Shown here: one piece after another, positions 48,383-56,605 of the stretch
Layout: each line of letters begins with the position of its first letter
Position numbering within the stretch: the first letter of the stretch is position 1
Origin: Alkalihalobacillus pseudalcaliphilus
GTDB taxonomy: Bacteria; Bacillota; Bacilli; Bacillales; Bacillaceae_D
Length of the DNA: 64,000 nucleotides
Assembly (NCBI RefSeq): GCF_028610675.1
Contig: NZ_JAQQWS010000007.1
Coordinates: 124,001-188,000, forward strand
Direction: 5' to 3'
The notes under the pieces: model-generated
The model's input: the letters and a program-made list of their open reading frames with translations, nothing else
What the model was told of the DNA's origin: nothing
Database searches by the model: none
Program-made: the position numbers and the translations under genes

Positions 48383-50124
48383 GCGATCACCTCTTTCAAA
48401 ATGTCGATGGGTCTACCGCTGTATTGCGAACTACTATAACGCCCTGTCGAGGTTCCTCCCGCCTTGAAATTCGAGTGTAATCGTCCGTCGATCTCTAGCG
48501 AGGAATTGGTACCTATACCGAGCATTGGTCGTAAGTAAGTCGATAATAGTTTCGTATACATAGACACAGTGGCTAACGGCTCTAAAGTCGGCTCGTCCTC
48601 GAAGTAAATCTCCATTACGTCAACCGCCGTACTACGCGACTTATTCTTGTCGATTACCTTCGTTTTGTCCTCGATTTCTAGGTGGTCGTAAATGAGATAC
48701 GCGATATGATTTCCGTTTGTAAGTTCGAATGAGTCAACGAATTGTGGCGCGTTATCTCGCTTAGCTGCAGGTAATTCCGCAAGCTCTTTCCGATACTTTT
48801 CGAGCATAGCGACTTCTTTTTCGTAGCCTTTCGTATGCGTTTTGTTTGCGGCTTCTAACTCGGTAATTTTCTGCGTCTTAGCTTCGATTCGTTTCTGTAG
48901 AGTTGCGCGTTTCATTCGTTGAGCTTCGACCCATTTATCGATTTTATTGACGCTAATTGTGCGATCCATTTTACGAATAAACGCGTCGTCTATTCCGTAA
49001 GTTTCGAACACTTGGCGACGTGCCTTTTCGAGTTCTTCGCTATATTCGCGTTCAAGTTGGGCGGCCATGTCGAGGTCGATTAAAAATCCGCAACGCTCCA
49101 TAAATACGTCTGTTTCCGGAAGTTTCGAATCTACTCGCGAATAACACGTCATAAGGTTGTCAGTTCGTTTAATTAACTCGAATTGCCACTCGAACAATCG
49201 CCATCCGAAGTAAACGTCCTTTATCGCGTAAATCCCTACGATTAATGTACCGAACGGAGCTGGCGACCGATTTCCGAATAAGTCCTCGAAAGTAAACACG
49301 TCGCCTTCAACGCCCATGTTCTTCTTATATCTGTCCGTGAGGGGCTTTAATCCGTAAGATTGCTCGTGCTCATTTAACGTCTGCATGGCGTCAAGCGTGT
49401 CCCAAACGCAGCCCCGAATAGTATAGCCGTCATTCTTCGCGACATGTAAATCGTAACGAGCCGAACCCATATGAAGCGTTTTGCCGAGGTTTGGTTTCGC
49501 GAGATAAGGAGTAATCGCCGCAAGCACTTTCGAACGTGTTAACTGCGGTTGTCCTTCAATGAATGCGAAATCGTCCGCTAGAAACTCGAAACCCTCAACG
49601 CCTCTCATGTCGACGTGACCATAAGGTAAGTAATAGCCTTCGTCTAGTAGCGGAAGCCATATCGAAAATCCGATCGAAAGGTCGATATACGAGTCAATGC
49701 CGGTACCCTCGAAGTCTCCCGCGGTCATAGAATCGACGCCTAGCAATTCGAACCTTCCCGCCCATTGTTCGCGTTGAAGTAGTATTTCTTTGCGAAGGCG
49801 GTCGGTAAATGCGGGCAGTTCGGCGTCGTCCGTTAGAATGTAATAATTGTCCGGCTTATTAGCGATTGTTTCAGCGATTTTACGTTGGCGCTCCGTCTCT
49901 TTTCGCGACTCAACGATATCGCGTCCCATAGATACGGCTTCGCTCTTCGATAGAGGTCCGGTCTTTAGGCGTTTAGCTCCCGAATCAAGCGCAGCTTGGA
50001 CGTATTCCCGTTCCTTTTGCGTAAGGCTCATCGCGAGAATTCGACGCAGTCCTTCTGCCGTCGATTCGTTCGCACGCTTCCGTCCCGCCTCCGCCGCTTT
50101 TATTTTTAGCCGTATGTCTCCGAT
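48379..50124 (-). CDS. DNA polymerase family A, N-terminal half (exonuclease and thumb), apparent AUC start
   Basis: 581 aa from ATC at 50124, 8 bases after AAGGAGG; the first ATG (50031) has no ribosome site. A DnaQ-like 3'-5' exonuclease region (AGDFEGTGIDSYIDL, MGSARYDLHVA, CVWDTLDAMQTLNEH) is followed by a long inserted coiled coil (about 395-455). The thumb/palm start DGRLHSNFKAGGTSTGRYSSS comes next. The frame stops 15 residues after TGRYSSS, and the next ORF continues in the -1 frame with NLQNIPS. Confidence 0.85.
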   Translation of the reverse strand: MGDIRLKIKAAEAGRKRANESTAEGLRRILAMSLTQKEREYVQAALDSGAKRLKTGPLSKSEAVSMGRDIVESRKETERQRKIAETIANKPDNYYILTDDAELPAFTDRLRKEILLQREQWAGRFELLGVDSMTAGDFEGTGIDSYIDLSIGFSIWLPLLDEGYYLPYGHVDMRGVEGFEFLADDFAFIEGQPQLTRSKVLAAITPYLAKPNLGKTLHMGSARYDLHVAKNDGYTIRGCVWDTLDAMQTLNEHEQSYGLKPLTDRYKKNMGVEGDVFTFEDLFGNRSPAPFGTLIVGIYAIKDVYFGWRLFEWQFELIKRTDNLMTCYSRVDSKLPETDVFMERCGFLIDLDMAAQLEREYSEELEKARRQVFETYGIDDAFIRKMDRTISVNKIDKWVEAQRMKRATLQKRIEAKTQKITELEAANKTHTKGYEKEVAMLEKYRKELAELPAAKRDNAPQFVDSFELTNGNHIAYLIYDHLEIEDKTKVIDKNKSRSTAVDVMEIYFEDEPTLEPLATVSMYTKLLSTYLRPMLGIGTNSSLEIDGRLHSNFKAGGTSTGRYSSSQYSGRPIDILKEVIA

Positions 50125-50309
50125 AGGCGTACCCTCCTTACCGTAAAAGGTGGCGTAAATTCTTCTGCATTCTTGCGCAAGTCATCGTAAAAGCAATCGC
50201 GCACACCACAGTAGTCGGCGCGACTCAGAGGCGGCTCCAGGAAGCGGATAACTTCGTCGCCTCCGTAGAGCGGTGCGTCACAGTAAACGCAGTAGGTTGC
50301 GGGGGTCAC
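50106..50309 (-). CDS. Small zinc-binding protein
   Basis: 67 aa from GTG at 50309, in a GTGA overlap with the upstream stop. CVYCDAP and later YCGVRDCFYD supply two CxxC/C..C pairs for a zinc site. Overlaps the polymerase start by 19 bases, the polymerase ribosome site lying inside its last codons. Function unknown; perhaps a nucleic-acid binder. Confidence 0.68.
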   Translation of the reverse strand: MTPATYCVYCDAPLYGGDEVIRFLEPPLSRADYCGVRDCFYDDLRKNAEEFTPPFTVRRVRLSETYG

Positions 50310-51196
50310 GGTAAATCTGCTCGCGATTCGACCGGCGTTACCAATTCCGTTACAGTTACGAGCCAATCGCCTTCTACGTTGACGCTCAGCGGTTCGTCCG
50401 AATCTAGACGTACCTCAACTAGTTGACCATGCTTAAGCGGGGCGCTACACGGGTTTTTCACGCGAACAATATCGCCTTCCTTATACTCGTTTGGCTGACG
50501 ACCAATTCGCGCCCATTTTACGTCCTCTTGCGTGGCTTTTTCGCGAGCATAATAGTCCGTCTTCCATCCGATATAAGAACCGTTTAATGCTTCGAATTTA
50601 TACGGTAGAATATGAGAACCTTCGTCAACTTCCGTCACCTTAGCGATAATTCCGTCCTCAGTTTTAACGTAGTCGCCTTCCGCGTATTTTAGTTTCGGCT
50701 TGGCGGCGGCTTTGGCTTCGGCAACCTCTGCGTCGGTGGCGCGGACAAGGTTAGGGGAGTTAAAAGCATCTTCCTTACCGTCGGAAACCCGCTTAACTAT
50801 GAAGTCGTAATGGAATCCGGCCTCGGTTAACTCGACTAAATCGCCTACATTTACGTAGTCAGCTCCGCCCAGCACTTTCGCGTAATCCCCGACTTTTAGT
50901 GGCGCGGAGGCTTCTTCCTCGACAAGTTCGAATTGATTCTCGCCGATAAATCCATCAGCGCTTTGATTCGTAAACCACGCCTTTCCATATCCTCTACCGT
51001 CTCGGCTAGGATCACGTTTTATTAACGTATAGATAGTCCCGGTCAACTTTCCGCGAACTTTATCGCCGGGCATGTACGGTGATTTATCCTCATCTTCCGG
51101 CTTACCCTCATCAATCGGAAACTGTACTCCCATTTCACGAAATTCCTCGATAGTCCCTTCGATTACCATACCGTTTTCTAACGTAATTTTCGCCAT
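50306..51196 (-). CDS. Multi-module SH3/KOW-like phage protein
   Basis: 296 aa from ATG at 51196 (AAGGAG upstream, TAATG overlap with the previous gene). At least four about 60-residue modules share the pattern GDxVRxK / VGDYAKVLGG / EGDYVKTEDG / EGDIVRVKN, each with a beta-barrel rhythm, resembling SH3/KOW repeats. It may bind nucleic acid or proteins as a scaffold. Related modules occur at 36749-37156 and 51620-52432. Confidence 0.7.
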   Translation of the reverse strand: MAKITLENGMVIEGTIEEFREMGVQFPIDEGKPEDEDKSPYMPGDKVRGKLTGTIYTLIKRDPSRDGRGYGKAWFTNQSADGFIGENQFELVEEEASAPLKVGDYAKVLGGADYVNVGDLVELTEAGFHYDFIVKRVSDGKEDAFNSPNLVRATDAEVAEAKAAAKPKLKYAEGDYVKTEDGIIAKVTEVDEGSHILPYKFEALNGSYIGWKTDYYAREKATQEDVKWARIGRQPNEYKEGDIVRVKNPCSAPLKHGQLVEVRLDSDEPLSVNVEGDWLVTVTELVTPVESRADLP

Positions 51197-51600
51197 TAAG
51201 CGCCAGCTCCTTCGTTTTGTTTTAGTAATTCGCGGTTTAATTCGATTGGCAGCTCGACCCACCGTTTCGCCGCCCTTGCCTCGCTCGCCCAATATTCGCG
51301 CAAGCAACGGTTTTCCATTAAAAATACGCGCGGGACTGCGCCTTCGTCTCCGAGTACGCCGATAATATAATCGAAGTCTGACTGACTATAACGCTGCCCT
51401 CGCCCTTTCGTCGCGTAAACCACCAATTCGTTACGGCGGTCGGAGCGTCGACTAATCGTCTTTACTTGGTAACGTGCGTGATTGCCGAGCGGGTCGGTCG
51501 CCTCAAGGTCGTAGGCTTCGCGGCTTAACGGGCGGCTGACGACGTAACCATTCGCGGTTAGCGCCACCATCGCCACTAGCTCGGAATATACGCCGGTCAT
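51196..51600 (-). CDS. PD-(D/E)XK-type endonuclease-like protein
   Basis: 134 aa. The order YSELVAMVALTANGYVVSRPLS, then AYDLEATDPLG and ARYQVKTISRR gives E...D...(Q)xK, the fold of small PD-(D/E)XK nucleases found in phages and as PDDEXK-type homing enzymes. It could be a Holliday or recombination nuclease. Specificity is not deducible. Confidence 0.75.
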   Translation of the reverse strand: MTGVYSELVAMVALTANGYVVSRPLSREAYDLEATDPLGNHARYQVKTISRRSDRRNELVVYATKGRGQRYSQSDFDYIIGVLGDEGAVPRVFLMENRCLREYWASEARAAKRWVELPIELNRELLKQNEGAGA

Positions 51601-51619
51601 TTCGGTTGCGTGCGCCAGG

Positions 51620-52432
51620 TTAGACCGCCTCCCCGCCGGTAGCTTCGATTTTCGCTACGTCGGTAAGTTGCGTGGTCGTTCCGTCTAGATGCGTGATGGT
51701 GAGCGTAATTGAATCAGGCTTACGGTCGGCTAGTTCCACGTCCTTCTCCGCCAACCAATTTCCGATACTACCGTTCTCTCTGCGTGCTTTAAAAGGAACG
51801 GAGTCCTTACCGTCCTTAACAATTGTAACGAATGAGCCGATTGCGTAGTTGTGACTTACGCTATTACCGATAACCTTTACGCAATCACCTTCGGTAGGTC
51901 TGCGTTTAGGCGCGGCTACTTTCGCGTAATAGGCATACGTATAATAATCCGCTTCGTCCATGTCGAAATTGTCTCCGTCATCGTCCGTTATGTGAGCGTC
52001 TCCACAATCATCAGTTCGCTTAATCTCGTAAGGCTCACCCGCAGTCAAATAGCCCGGTAAGTTATCGTCCGCGTCCGCAAACACAACGTAGTCGCCCGCT
52101 TTTGGTGCTGCGTCTGCGACCAACTTCGCATAGCCAACGCCGTCGTGCTCGAGCGTGATTGGCGTGAGGTTGCGGAATAACTCATAATGACCGGAAAAAT
52201 TACTGTCCGTATCACCTACGTCGTCGACAATTCTCGGGTCGTTACCGCTGAGTTCTACGGTTAAGTAATAGGCGTCTTTTGTAGAGTCAATCCAATAGTC
52301 GGAAGTTATTAACGTTATATCACCGACCTTTGCTGGTCCTTCTACTCGCGTATATACCTCGCCCTCATACGTGATTGCTTCGACTTTGCCGGCTTGCACT
52401 TTGTGCGGTTTAACTCCGTTTAATTTCGCCAT
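51620..52432 (-). CDS. Multi-module SH3/KOW-like phage protein
   Basis: 270 aa. Repeats begin AKVGDITLITSDYW, PKAGDYVVFADADD and TEGDCVKVIGNS, similar to the neighbour at 50306-51196. Central segment with acidic patch (ITDDDGDNFDMDEADYY) could bind a metal or mimic DNA. A C-terminal DGTTTQLTDVAKIEATG strand pair closes it. Function unknown. Confidence 0.7.
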   Translation of the reverse strand: MAKLNGVKPHKVQAGKVEAITYEGEVYTRVEGPAKVGDITLITSDYWIDSTKDAYYLTVELSGNDPRIVDDVGDTDSNFSGHYELFRNLTPITLEHDGVGYAKLVADAAPKAGDYVVFADADDNLPGYLTAGEPYEIKRTDDCGDAHITDDDGDNFDMDEADYYTYAYYAKVAAPKRRPTEGDCVKVIGNSVSHNYAIGSFVTIVKDGKDSVPFKARRENGSIGNWLAEKDVELADRKPDSITLTITHLDGTTTQLTDVAKIEATGGEAV

Positions 52433-52530
52433 GTTACATCCTCCTTCGCGTGGTTAAATTCGAAAAGATGCGGGGCACGGCGAGTGTGGCGGCGCCCCGT
52501 CAGAGATTGCGTACGTGTGGCTGCGGTTAA

Positions 52531-52695
52531 TTACGGCTCGATTGGTCCCGTTACCGGCGGTCTAGTAGGGCCTCCGCTAAACGGCTGTAAAATCGGATCG
52601 TCTAGCGTCGGCTCGACCGGTTCGTCCGCGAGCACGTTCCCCGCTAATAGTGTTAGTCCTAATGTTAGTGCAGATGTTAGTAATAATTTTTTCAT
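52531..52695 (-). CDS. Secreted proline-rich micropeptide precursor
   Basis: 54 aa. A clear signal peptide (MKKLLLTSALTLGLTLLAG) ends at a VLA-type cleavage site. The 30-residue mature part is acidic and Pro-rich (DEPVEPTLDDPI, then PTRPPVTGPIEP). TAGGAGG lies 9 bases before the ATG. An inverted repeat TATAAG-TCTA-CTTATA (52715-52730) precedes it, so it may have its own regulated promoter. It could be a signal or toxin-like peptide; no known family. Confidence 0.75.
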   Translation of the reverse strand: MKKLLLTSALTLGLTLLAGNVLADEPVEPTLDDPILQPFSGGPTRPPVTGPIEP

Positions 52696-52758
52696 GTTTA
52701 TATTCCTCCTATGTTATAAGTCTACTTATATACTACTCTTATTAATTGTTTAATGTAA

Positions 52759-53499
52759 TTAGAAAACTTGTTCGGGTTTATTAGAGTTGACTTCTCCTTC
52801 ATATCCGATTAAGCTAATATCAAATCCAGCTTTCGTAAGGAGTTCTAATTGCTCCGACTCGTCTGCTTCATAAAGTAAATTGTCGAAAAGAGAATCGTTA
52901 AATGGTTGGCCGCCCTTTGCGAAATTCTCTTTTTCTTTGTCCGTTAAATCCTCGTCCATATCAATGATTGGCGATAGACTTACGATAGTGCTAGTTGAAG
53001 ATCCGGTTTTAGACAGTTCAAACGCAATTTTATCTAACTTTTTCGCGTATTTCTTGATTGCCGCGAATACCACTTGTGCTTGATTACGCGTTAGGTCAAC
53101 TACGATGTCCTGCCCGGTTTCTAAATCGAAGAATCCGACGAGGTATTTTTCACTGCCGCGGTATAATCTAGCTGCCGCCTTCTCGTCATCTTCCGCTTGT
53201 TTGTCGCCAACTTCCGCCGCTTCCTTCGCTTTGTCTGCGTGGTATTGAGCAGCCTTATCCCACGGAGTAGGATTAGCCGTAATAAATCCGCGGTCATTAC
53301 GCTCAGCCGGAACCTCTGGCGTGAAGCTATTTACGACTTTAAAAATACCGTAATTATAATACTGTGCTAGGTCGTGTAGTCCTTTAACGCGAACCTTCAA
53401 CGAAGTCCCCGACTTAAATTTCGTAAAATCTGCCGTTGCTCCGCCCTCATTGCTCGCCTCTAATTGACCGATAGCTCCCGCACCTTTCTTAATCGCCAT
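52759..53499 (-). CDS. Putative single-stranded DNA-binding protein
   Basis: 246 aa. Starts MAIKKGAGAIGQLEASNEGG and contains FKSGTSLKVRVKGLHDLAQYYNYGI, then DLETGQDIVVDLTRNQAQVVFAAIKKYAKK. The acidic C-terminal region (YEADESEQLELL) resembles phage SSB tails. It sits in the replication operon next to the polymerase genes. The assignment is by context and layout; no strict OB signature is visible. Confidence 0.55.
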   Translation of the reverse strand: MAIKKGAGAIGQLEASNEGGATADFTKFKSGTSLKVRVKGLHDLAQYYNYGIFKVVNSFTPEVPAERNDRGFITANPTPWDKAAQYHADKAKEAAEVGDKQAEDDEKAAARLYRGSEKYLVGFFDLETGQDIVVDLTRNQAQVVFAAIKKYAKKLDKIAFELSKTGSSTSTIVSLSPIIDMDEDLTDKEKENFAKGGQPFNDSLFDNLLYEADESEQLELLTKAGFDISLIGYEGEVNSNKPEQVF

Positions 53500-53668
53500 G
53501 TACGCATACCTCCGTTTATATATTTTTTACGCAGAAAACCTACGCAACCCGTCGCGCGCCGAGTGCGTTAACGTTCGTGGGCTTACTTCTGCGTCGAGCA
53601 TTACGCCCGCTAGACGGCTCAACCGATAATTACCCGCAGTTAAACCGCCTAGCCGACATAAAGCCGGC

Positions 53669-53749
53669 TCAGTCTACTTCACGGTAAATAAACGCCATGC
53701 CTACGATTAAAATTACGCCGAGTATTGCCAGCACTAATGCGTCCGTCAC
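53669..53749 (-). CDS. 26-residue single-pass membrane peptide
   Basis: GTG at 53749 overlaps the upstream stop (GTGA) and follows GGAGG by 7 bases. The product is a single hydrophobic helix (LVLAILGVILIVGMAFIYRE). Coupled translation supports it being real. Such peptides can be holin-like or toxin-like. Confidence 0.5.
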   Translation of the reverse strand: MTDALVLAILGVILIVGMAFIYREVD

Positions 53750-54231
53750 TGAATCGCCTCCAAGCCGTAATATTCTACCGCCTTTTTTAATGCGGTCACT
53801 TCGTCTTCTACGTTATTCTTCGCGTCTATCGCGTGAGTTAGCTTTGCTTGAATCGACGCTTTTGTCTTTGGGTTCCGTGCTTTATGAAAATTAAGCGTTA
53901 ACTGTGCGACTTCTATCTCCGCCTTGTTTAATGTGCGCGATTGTAAAGTGAGTATCTTAATAATTTCCTTACGTAATATTCCGTTTAGTTTCGTTACATA
54001 CTGGTTATTCGCGTCATTAGGCTTCACCGTTATTACGCGTCTTTCGTTATCATCGCAGATAAATTCTCGACCGCCCACAACGTAGTGAGTCTTACCATCG
54101 CGTTTAAATTTTCGCTGAGCTTTTGCTATTAAATCATTCGCCCAATTAGTCGCGACCTGTACCGACTCGATTCCATAGCGTTGACGAATGCGTTCTTTTG
54201 CGTGTGATGTTAAAATATAAGATTTCGTCAT
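53746..54231 (-). CDS. RelE/interferase-like or DUF4258-like phage protein
   Basis: 161 aa. LTSHAKERIRQRYGI, followed by YVVGGREFICDDNERRVITVKP, gives a small beta-sheet core of the kind found in RelE-type or DUF4258 RNA-cleaving toxins. A helical C-terminal half (ARNPKTKASIQAKLTHAID) could fold over it. No antitoxin is obvious. Function is uncertain. Confidence 0.55.
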   Translation of the reverse strand: MTKSYILTSHAKERIRQRYGIESVQVATNWANDLIAKAQRKFKRDGKTHYVVGGREFICDDNERRVITVKPNDANNQYVTKLNGILRKEIIKILTLQSRTLNKAEIEVAQLTLNFHKARNPKTKASIQAKLTHAIDAKNNVEDEVTALKKAVEYYGLEAIQ

Positions 54232-54383
54232 GCTAACCGCACCCCTTTCGGTGCTTTGACGTAGTAATCCGCTGGGTCTTCGTCGATTTCAGCGGAGCCG
54301 TTATACAAAATATCCGCAAACTTTTCGTTAATTTGTGGTTTTAAATCGTCTATATTGGGAATACTTATATGATAGAAAGACAT
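54228..54383 (-). CDS. Small phage protein
   Basis: 51 aa. MSFYHISIPNIDDLKPQINE, then an acidic middle (EIDEDPADYYVKAPKG). AAAGGAG precedes the ATG and it overlaps the next gene as ATGA. It is first of the operon downstream of the sigma-like gene; the 196 bases upstream (54384-54579) hold AT-rich promoter-like sequence with two TATAAT boxes on the minus strand. Confidence 0.68.
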   Translation of the reverse strand: MSFYHISIPNIDDLKPQINEKFADILYNGSAEIDEDPADYYVKAPKGVRLA

Positions 54384-54579
54384 GATAATCGCTCCTTTTA
54401 TTAGCGACCAAGAAGAACAGACGTTCCCTATTGCATGTATTATAAATAAACCGTATAATTACTTATGAATATAAGATTATATACAATTTTTGTAATACAA
54501 GCGTAATCGCATTTTAGATTAATTGTGATATAATATAATTGGGCGTATTTTACGCTCACGCAGACAAGGCTTAATAACC

Positions 54580-55182
54580 TTACGCAGTTTTTTCGAAAGC
54601 TGTTCTGCACTCTTTGTTCTTGAATCGTGTGATAAACTTACGGTGTGATTCAGAGTTTCCGCCGCAAACCTTCGCCAAAAGCTTTGCGATTTCCGAATCG
54701 TTATACCCGTTTATCCATGCTTTGAGAATTAACATTTTCCGAGAGTCACCGTTCGCCAAAACGGTGACTTTTTCCGTTAGGTCGTAACTATCAATAATAT
54801 CTTCCGCCAAGTTGATATTATCGTCGACTAAATATCTTTCATAGTGTAACTGATTCCCCTCATCATCGACTCCCGCCAAAGAATCTAATGAGATAGGCAC
54901 TACTTTTAATTCATTCTTGAGATGCTTCGACTTAATTCTTCTGATACACCTAATTATCAAAGCCCTAAAGTCATTATGAACGTTTTCGTCAAAATCCCTA
55001 ACCCATGACTCAATTTTCTTATAACACTCAAACTCAAAAGATGTGCTATCTCTCACTCTGCTAAATATCCTATTTCCTTCGTGATTAATTAAAGGTATAA
55101 ACTGTTTGTAGATTTCGTCTAATGCTACAAGCGAACCTTCTCTTGCTAACAATACTAATTCAGTTAAATTACTTCTTTTCAA
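54580..55182 (-). CDS. Sigma-70/ECF-like factor adjacent to aimR
   Basis: 200 aa from TTG at 55182 (AAGGAGG upstream). Region-2-like helices (LVALDEIYKQFIPLINHEGNRIF) and a region-4-like HTH (WINGYNDSEIAKLLAKVCGG) bracket a linker, as in small phage sigma factors. It lies 137 bases downstream of aimR in the same orientation, exactly where aimP/aimX would be in SPbeta-group phages. AT-rich. It is a candidate direct target of AimR, switching on the replication operon. Confidence 0.72.
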   Translation of the reverse strand: MKRSNLTELVLLAREGSLVALDEIYKQFIPLINHEGNRIFSRVRDSTSFEFECYKKIESWVRDFDENVHNDFRALIIRCIRRIKSKHLKNELKVVPISLDSLAGVDDEGNQLHYERYLVDDNINLAEDIIDSYDLTEKVTVLANGDSRKMLILKAWINGYNDSEIAKLLAKVCGGNSESHRKFITRFKNKECRTAFEKTA

Positions 55183-55319
55183 TTTACTAACCTCCTTATT
55201 TTCCCCTATACTTATATATGCGAAAGACCTTTACACTTTTTGGGACAAGATTCCGAAAAAACTTTTTATTATTTTTCTGTTTTTGAATTTTACGAAATAA
55301 GAATAGCAAAAGGTAAAAA

Positions 55320-56414
55320 TTAAAGGGACTTTATCGCCTCTTTAATTAAGTTGGTGTAAAACGAAAACCCATAATTAGAGAATTTAATTTGTACTTCAAA
55401 TAACCCTAGTAAATCCTTACCGGCTTTAGCTTTGTAAAACTCACCAAAAACTGATAAACTCTTTACCCCTTCTAACAAATCAAGGGCCACCTCATTTTCT
55501 CCGCGTTGAACATAATAATGAGCCAGTTCTTCAATATCTATCCCGTCTGTGTCAAACTCTTTCTTATGTAAGTTATACGCGAAAGGAATATCAGATTTGA
55601 GGATTCTATCAACATAGTAATCTCGTCCCAAATAATCATATAAAGAAACAGCTTTATTATAATAAAGAATTGCCTCATCAAGGTTAACGAAAGTAACCGC
55701 TGCTGCAAGCGAATGATACGCGGATGCTACTGACAAGTCTGAGGCATATTTACTTTGAGTTATACCCTTAACCGCTTGTTTAACCTTAGTTATATCTTCT
55801 TTAACGTATAAAGATGTTAAAGTTATTAATGTGTTGTATCTAACTAATAGTGATTCCTTTAAATAACCTTCTTTAAGTTCAGACAAAATTGTTCCTGCAA
55901 AACTAACTAAATGCTCCACTCTATCGTCATCATTTAACTTATAATACGCGTAAGCTTCAAATAAGTTAGCGGAACATTTTAATTCTTGTGTCTTTATTTG
56001 CCCGTATACTTCTTTTAATCGATCTATTAATGTTACTAAGTCGCAATCAGCACTTAACATATCTTTTGCAATCGAATACACATCAACCCAATCATCAACA
56101 TCTCTCGAACCTTCAAATTTTGAACATAAAAAGTCTAAAACCTCGACTTGATTAAAGGTAAAAGCATATTCTAAAGCATTTTGCACTTGCTGAGGTTTAT
56201 TTATCTCTTGGATATATTGATTTGTTATTTCTATAAACCTATCCGGAGAAATGCTTCTTGCGATTAATATTACATTAGATAAATCAGTGGTTACGCTTCC
56301 AGTTAAAAACTTTGAGACTACTGACTTTGATTGAATTCCGGCTAAATCCGCCACATTTGTTTGATTAAGACCGTTTTCTTTCATAAGTTCCTTAACGATT
56401 TCATTAGCTTTCAT
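55320..56414 (-). CDS. aimR: AimR-family lysis-lysogeny pheromone receptor
   Basis: 364 aa. N-terminal HTH (NQTNVADLAGIQSKSVVSKFLTG) followed by TPR-like repeats to the C-terminus (YYNKAVSLYDYLG, ELAHYYVQRGENEVALDLLE), the architecture of AimR/YopK receptors of SPbeta-group phages. AimR dimers activate aimX until the AimP hexapeptide accumulates, favouring lysogeny at high phage density. No typical aimP follows. A TAGACA-17-TATATT promoter lies upstream, divergent from an HTH repressor gene. AT-rich relative to neighbours. Confidence 0.8.
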   Translation of the reverse strand: MKANEIVKELMKENGLNQTNVADLAGIQSKSVVSKFLTGSVTTDLSNVILIARSISPDRFIEITNQYIQEINKPQQVQNALEYAFTFNQVEVLDFLCSKFEGSRDVDDWVDVYSIAKDMLSADCDLVTLIDRLKEVYGQIKTQELKCSANLFEAYAYYKLNDDDRVEHLVSFAGTILSELKEGYLKESLLVRYNTLITLTSLYVKEDITKVKQAVKGITQSKYASDLSVASAYHSLAAAVTFVNLDEAILYYNKAVSLYDYLGRDYYVDRILKSDIPFAYNLHKKEFDTDGIDIEELAHYYVQRGENEVALDLLEGVKSLSVFGEFYKAKAGKDLLGLFEVQIKFSNYGFSFYTNLIKEAIKSL

Positions 56415-56473
56415 AGTATATTCTCCTTTTATCTTATTTCGAACATTAACGAAACAGGAATAACATTAAGAAA

Positions 56474-56502
56474 AATATACCACTTTCCACATAACTTGTC
56501 TA
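56474..56502 (-). promoter_or_regulatory. aimR promoter
   Basis: On the minus strand -35 TAGACA (56502-56497) and -10 TATATT (56479-56474) are separated by 17 bases. Two TTAATGTT half-sites lie between it and the aimR start and may be operator elements. Confidence 0.6.
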
Positions 56503-56555
56503 CTAAAATTCAGAAAATTCTTTTCGGTACTTTTGAACTAATTAATATTTACTAA

Positions 56556-56584
56556 TTGAAAGCCACTTCCTTTCCCTGTATACT
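56556..56584 (+). promoter_or_regulatory. Promoter of the divergent HTH repressor
   Basis: -35 TTGAAA (56556-56561), a 17-base spacer and -10 TATACT (56579-56584), then GAGGAGG and the ATG at 56606. It is a near-consensus sigma-A promoter, well suited to constitutive repressor synthesis in the lysogen. Confidence 0.72.
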
Positions 56585-56605
56585 TACCGCGAGGAGGGCG
56601 CCGTT

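Noticed and set aside
48300..48420. An intein or second group I intron at the polymerase split
   Set aside because: The two halves are contiguous (4-base overlap), leaving no room for an intron core, and no intein splicing motifs (N-terminal Cys/Ser block, HN-C) are seen.
53530..53594. Long imperfect hairpin (ACGCAGAA / TTCTGCGT) downstream of the ssDNA-binding candidate's start side
   Set aside because: The stem is short for its 50-base loop and has no T run in a useful direction, so neither a terminator nor an RNA gene can be supported.
55183..55319. A 37-codon TTG-started basic ORF as aimP
   Set aside because: It lacks a ribosome site and a signal peptide, and the end does not resemble arbitrium peptides. 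It overlaps the probable leader of the sigma-like gene.
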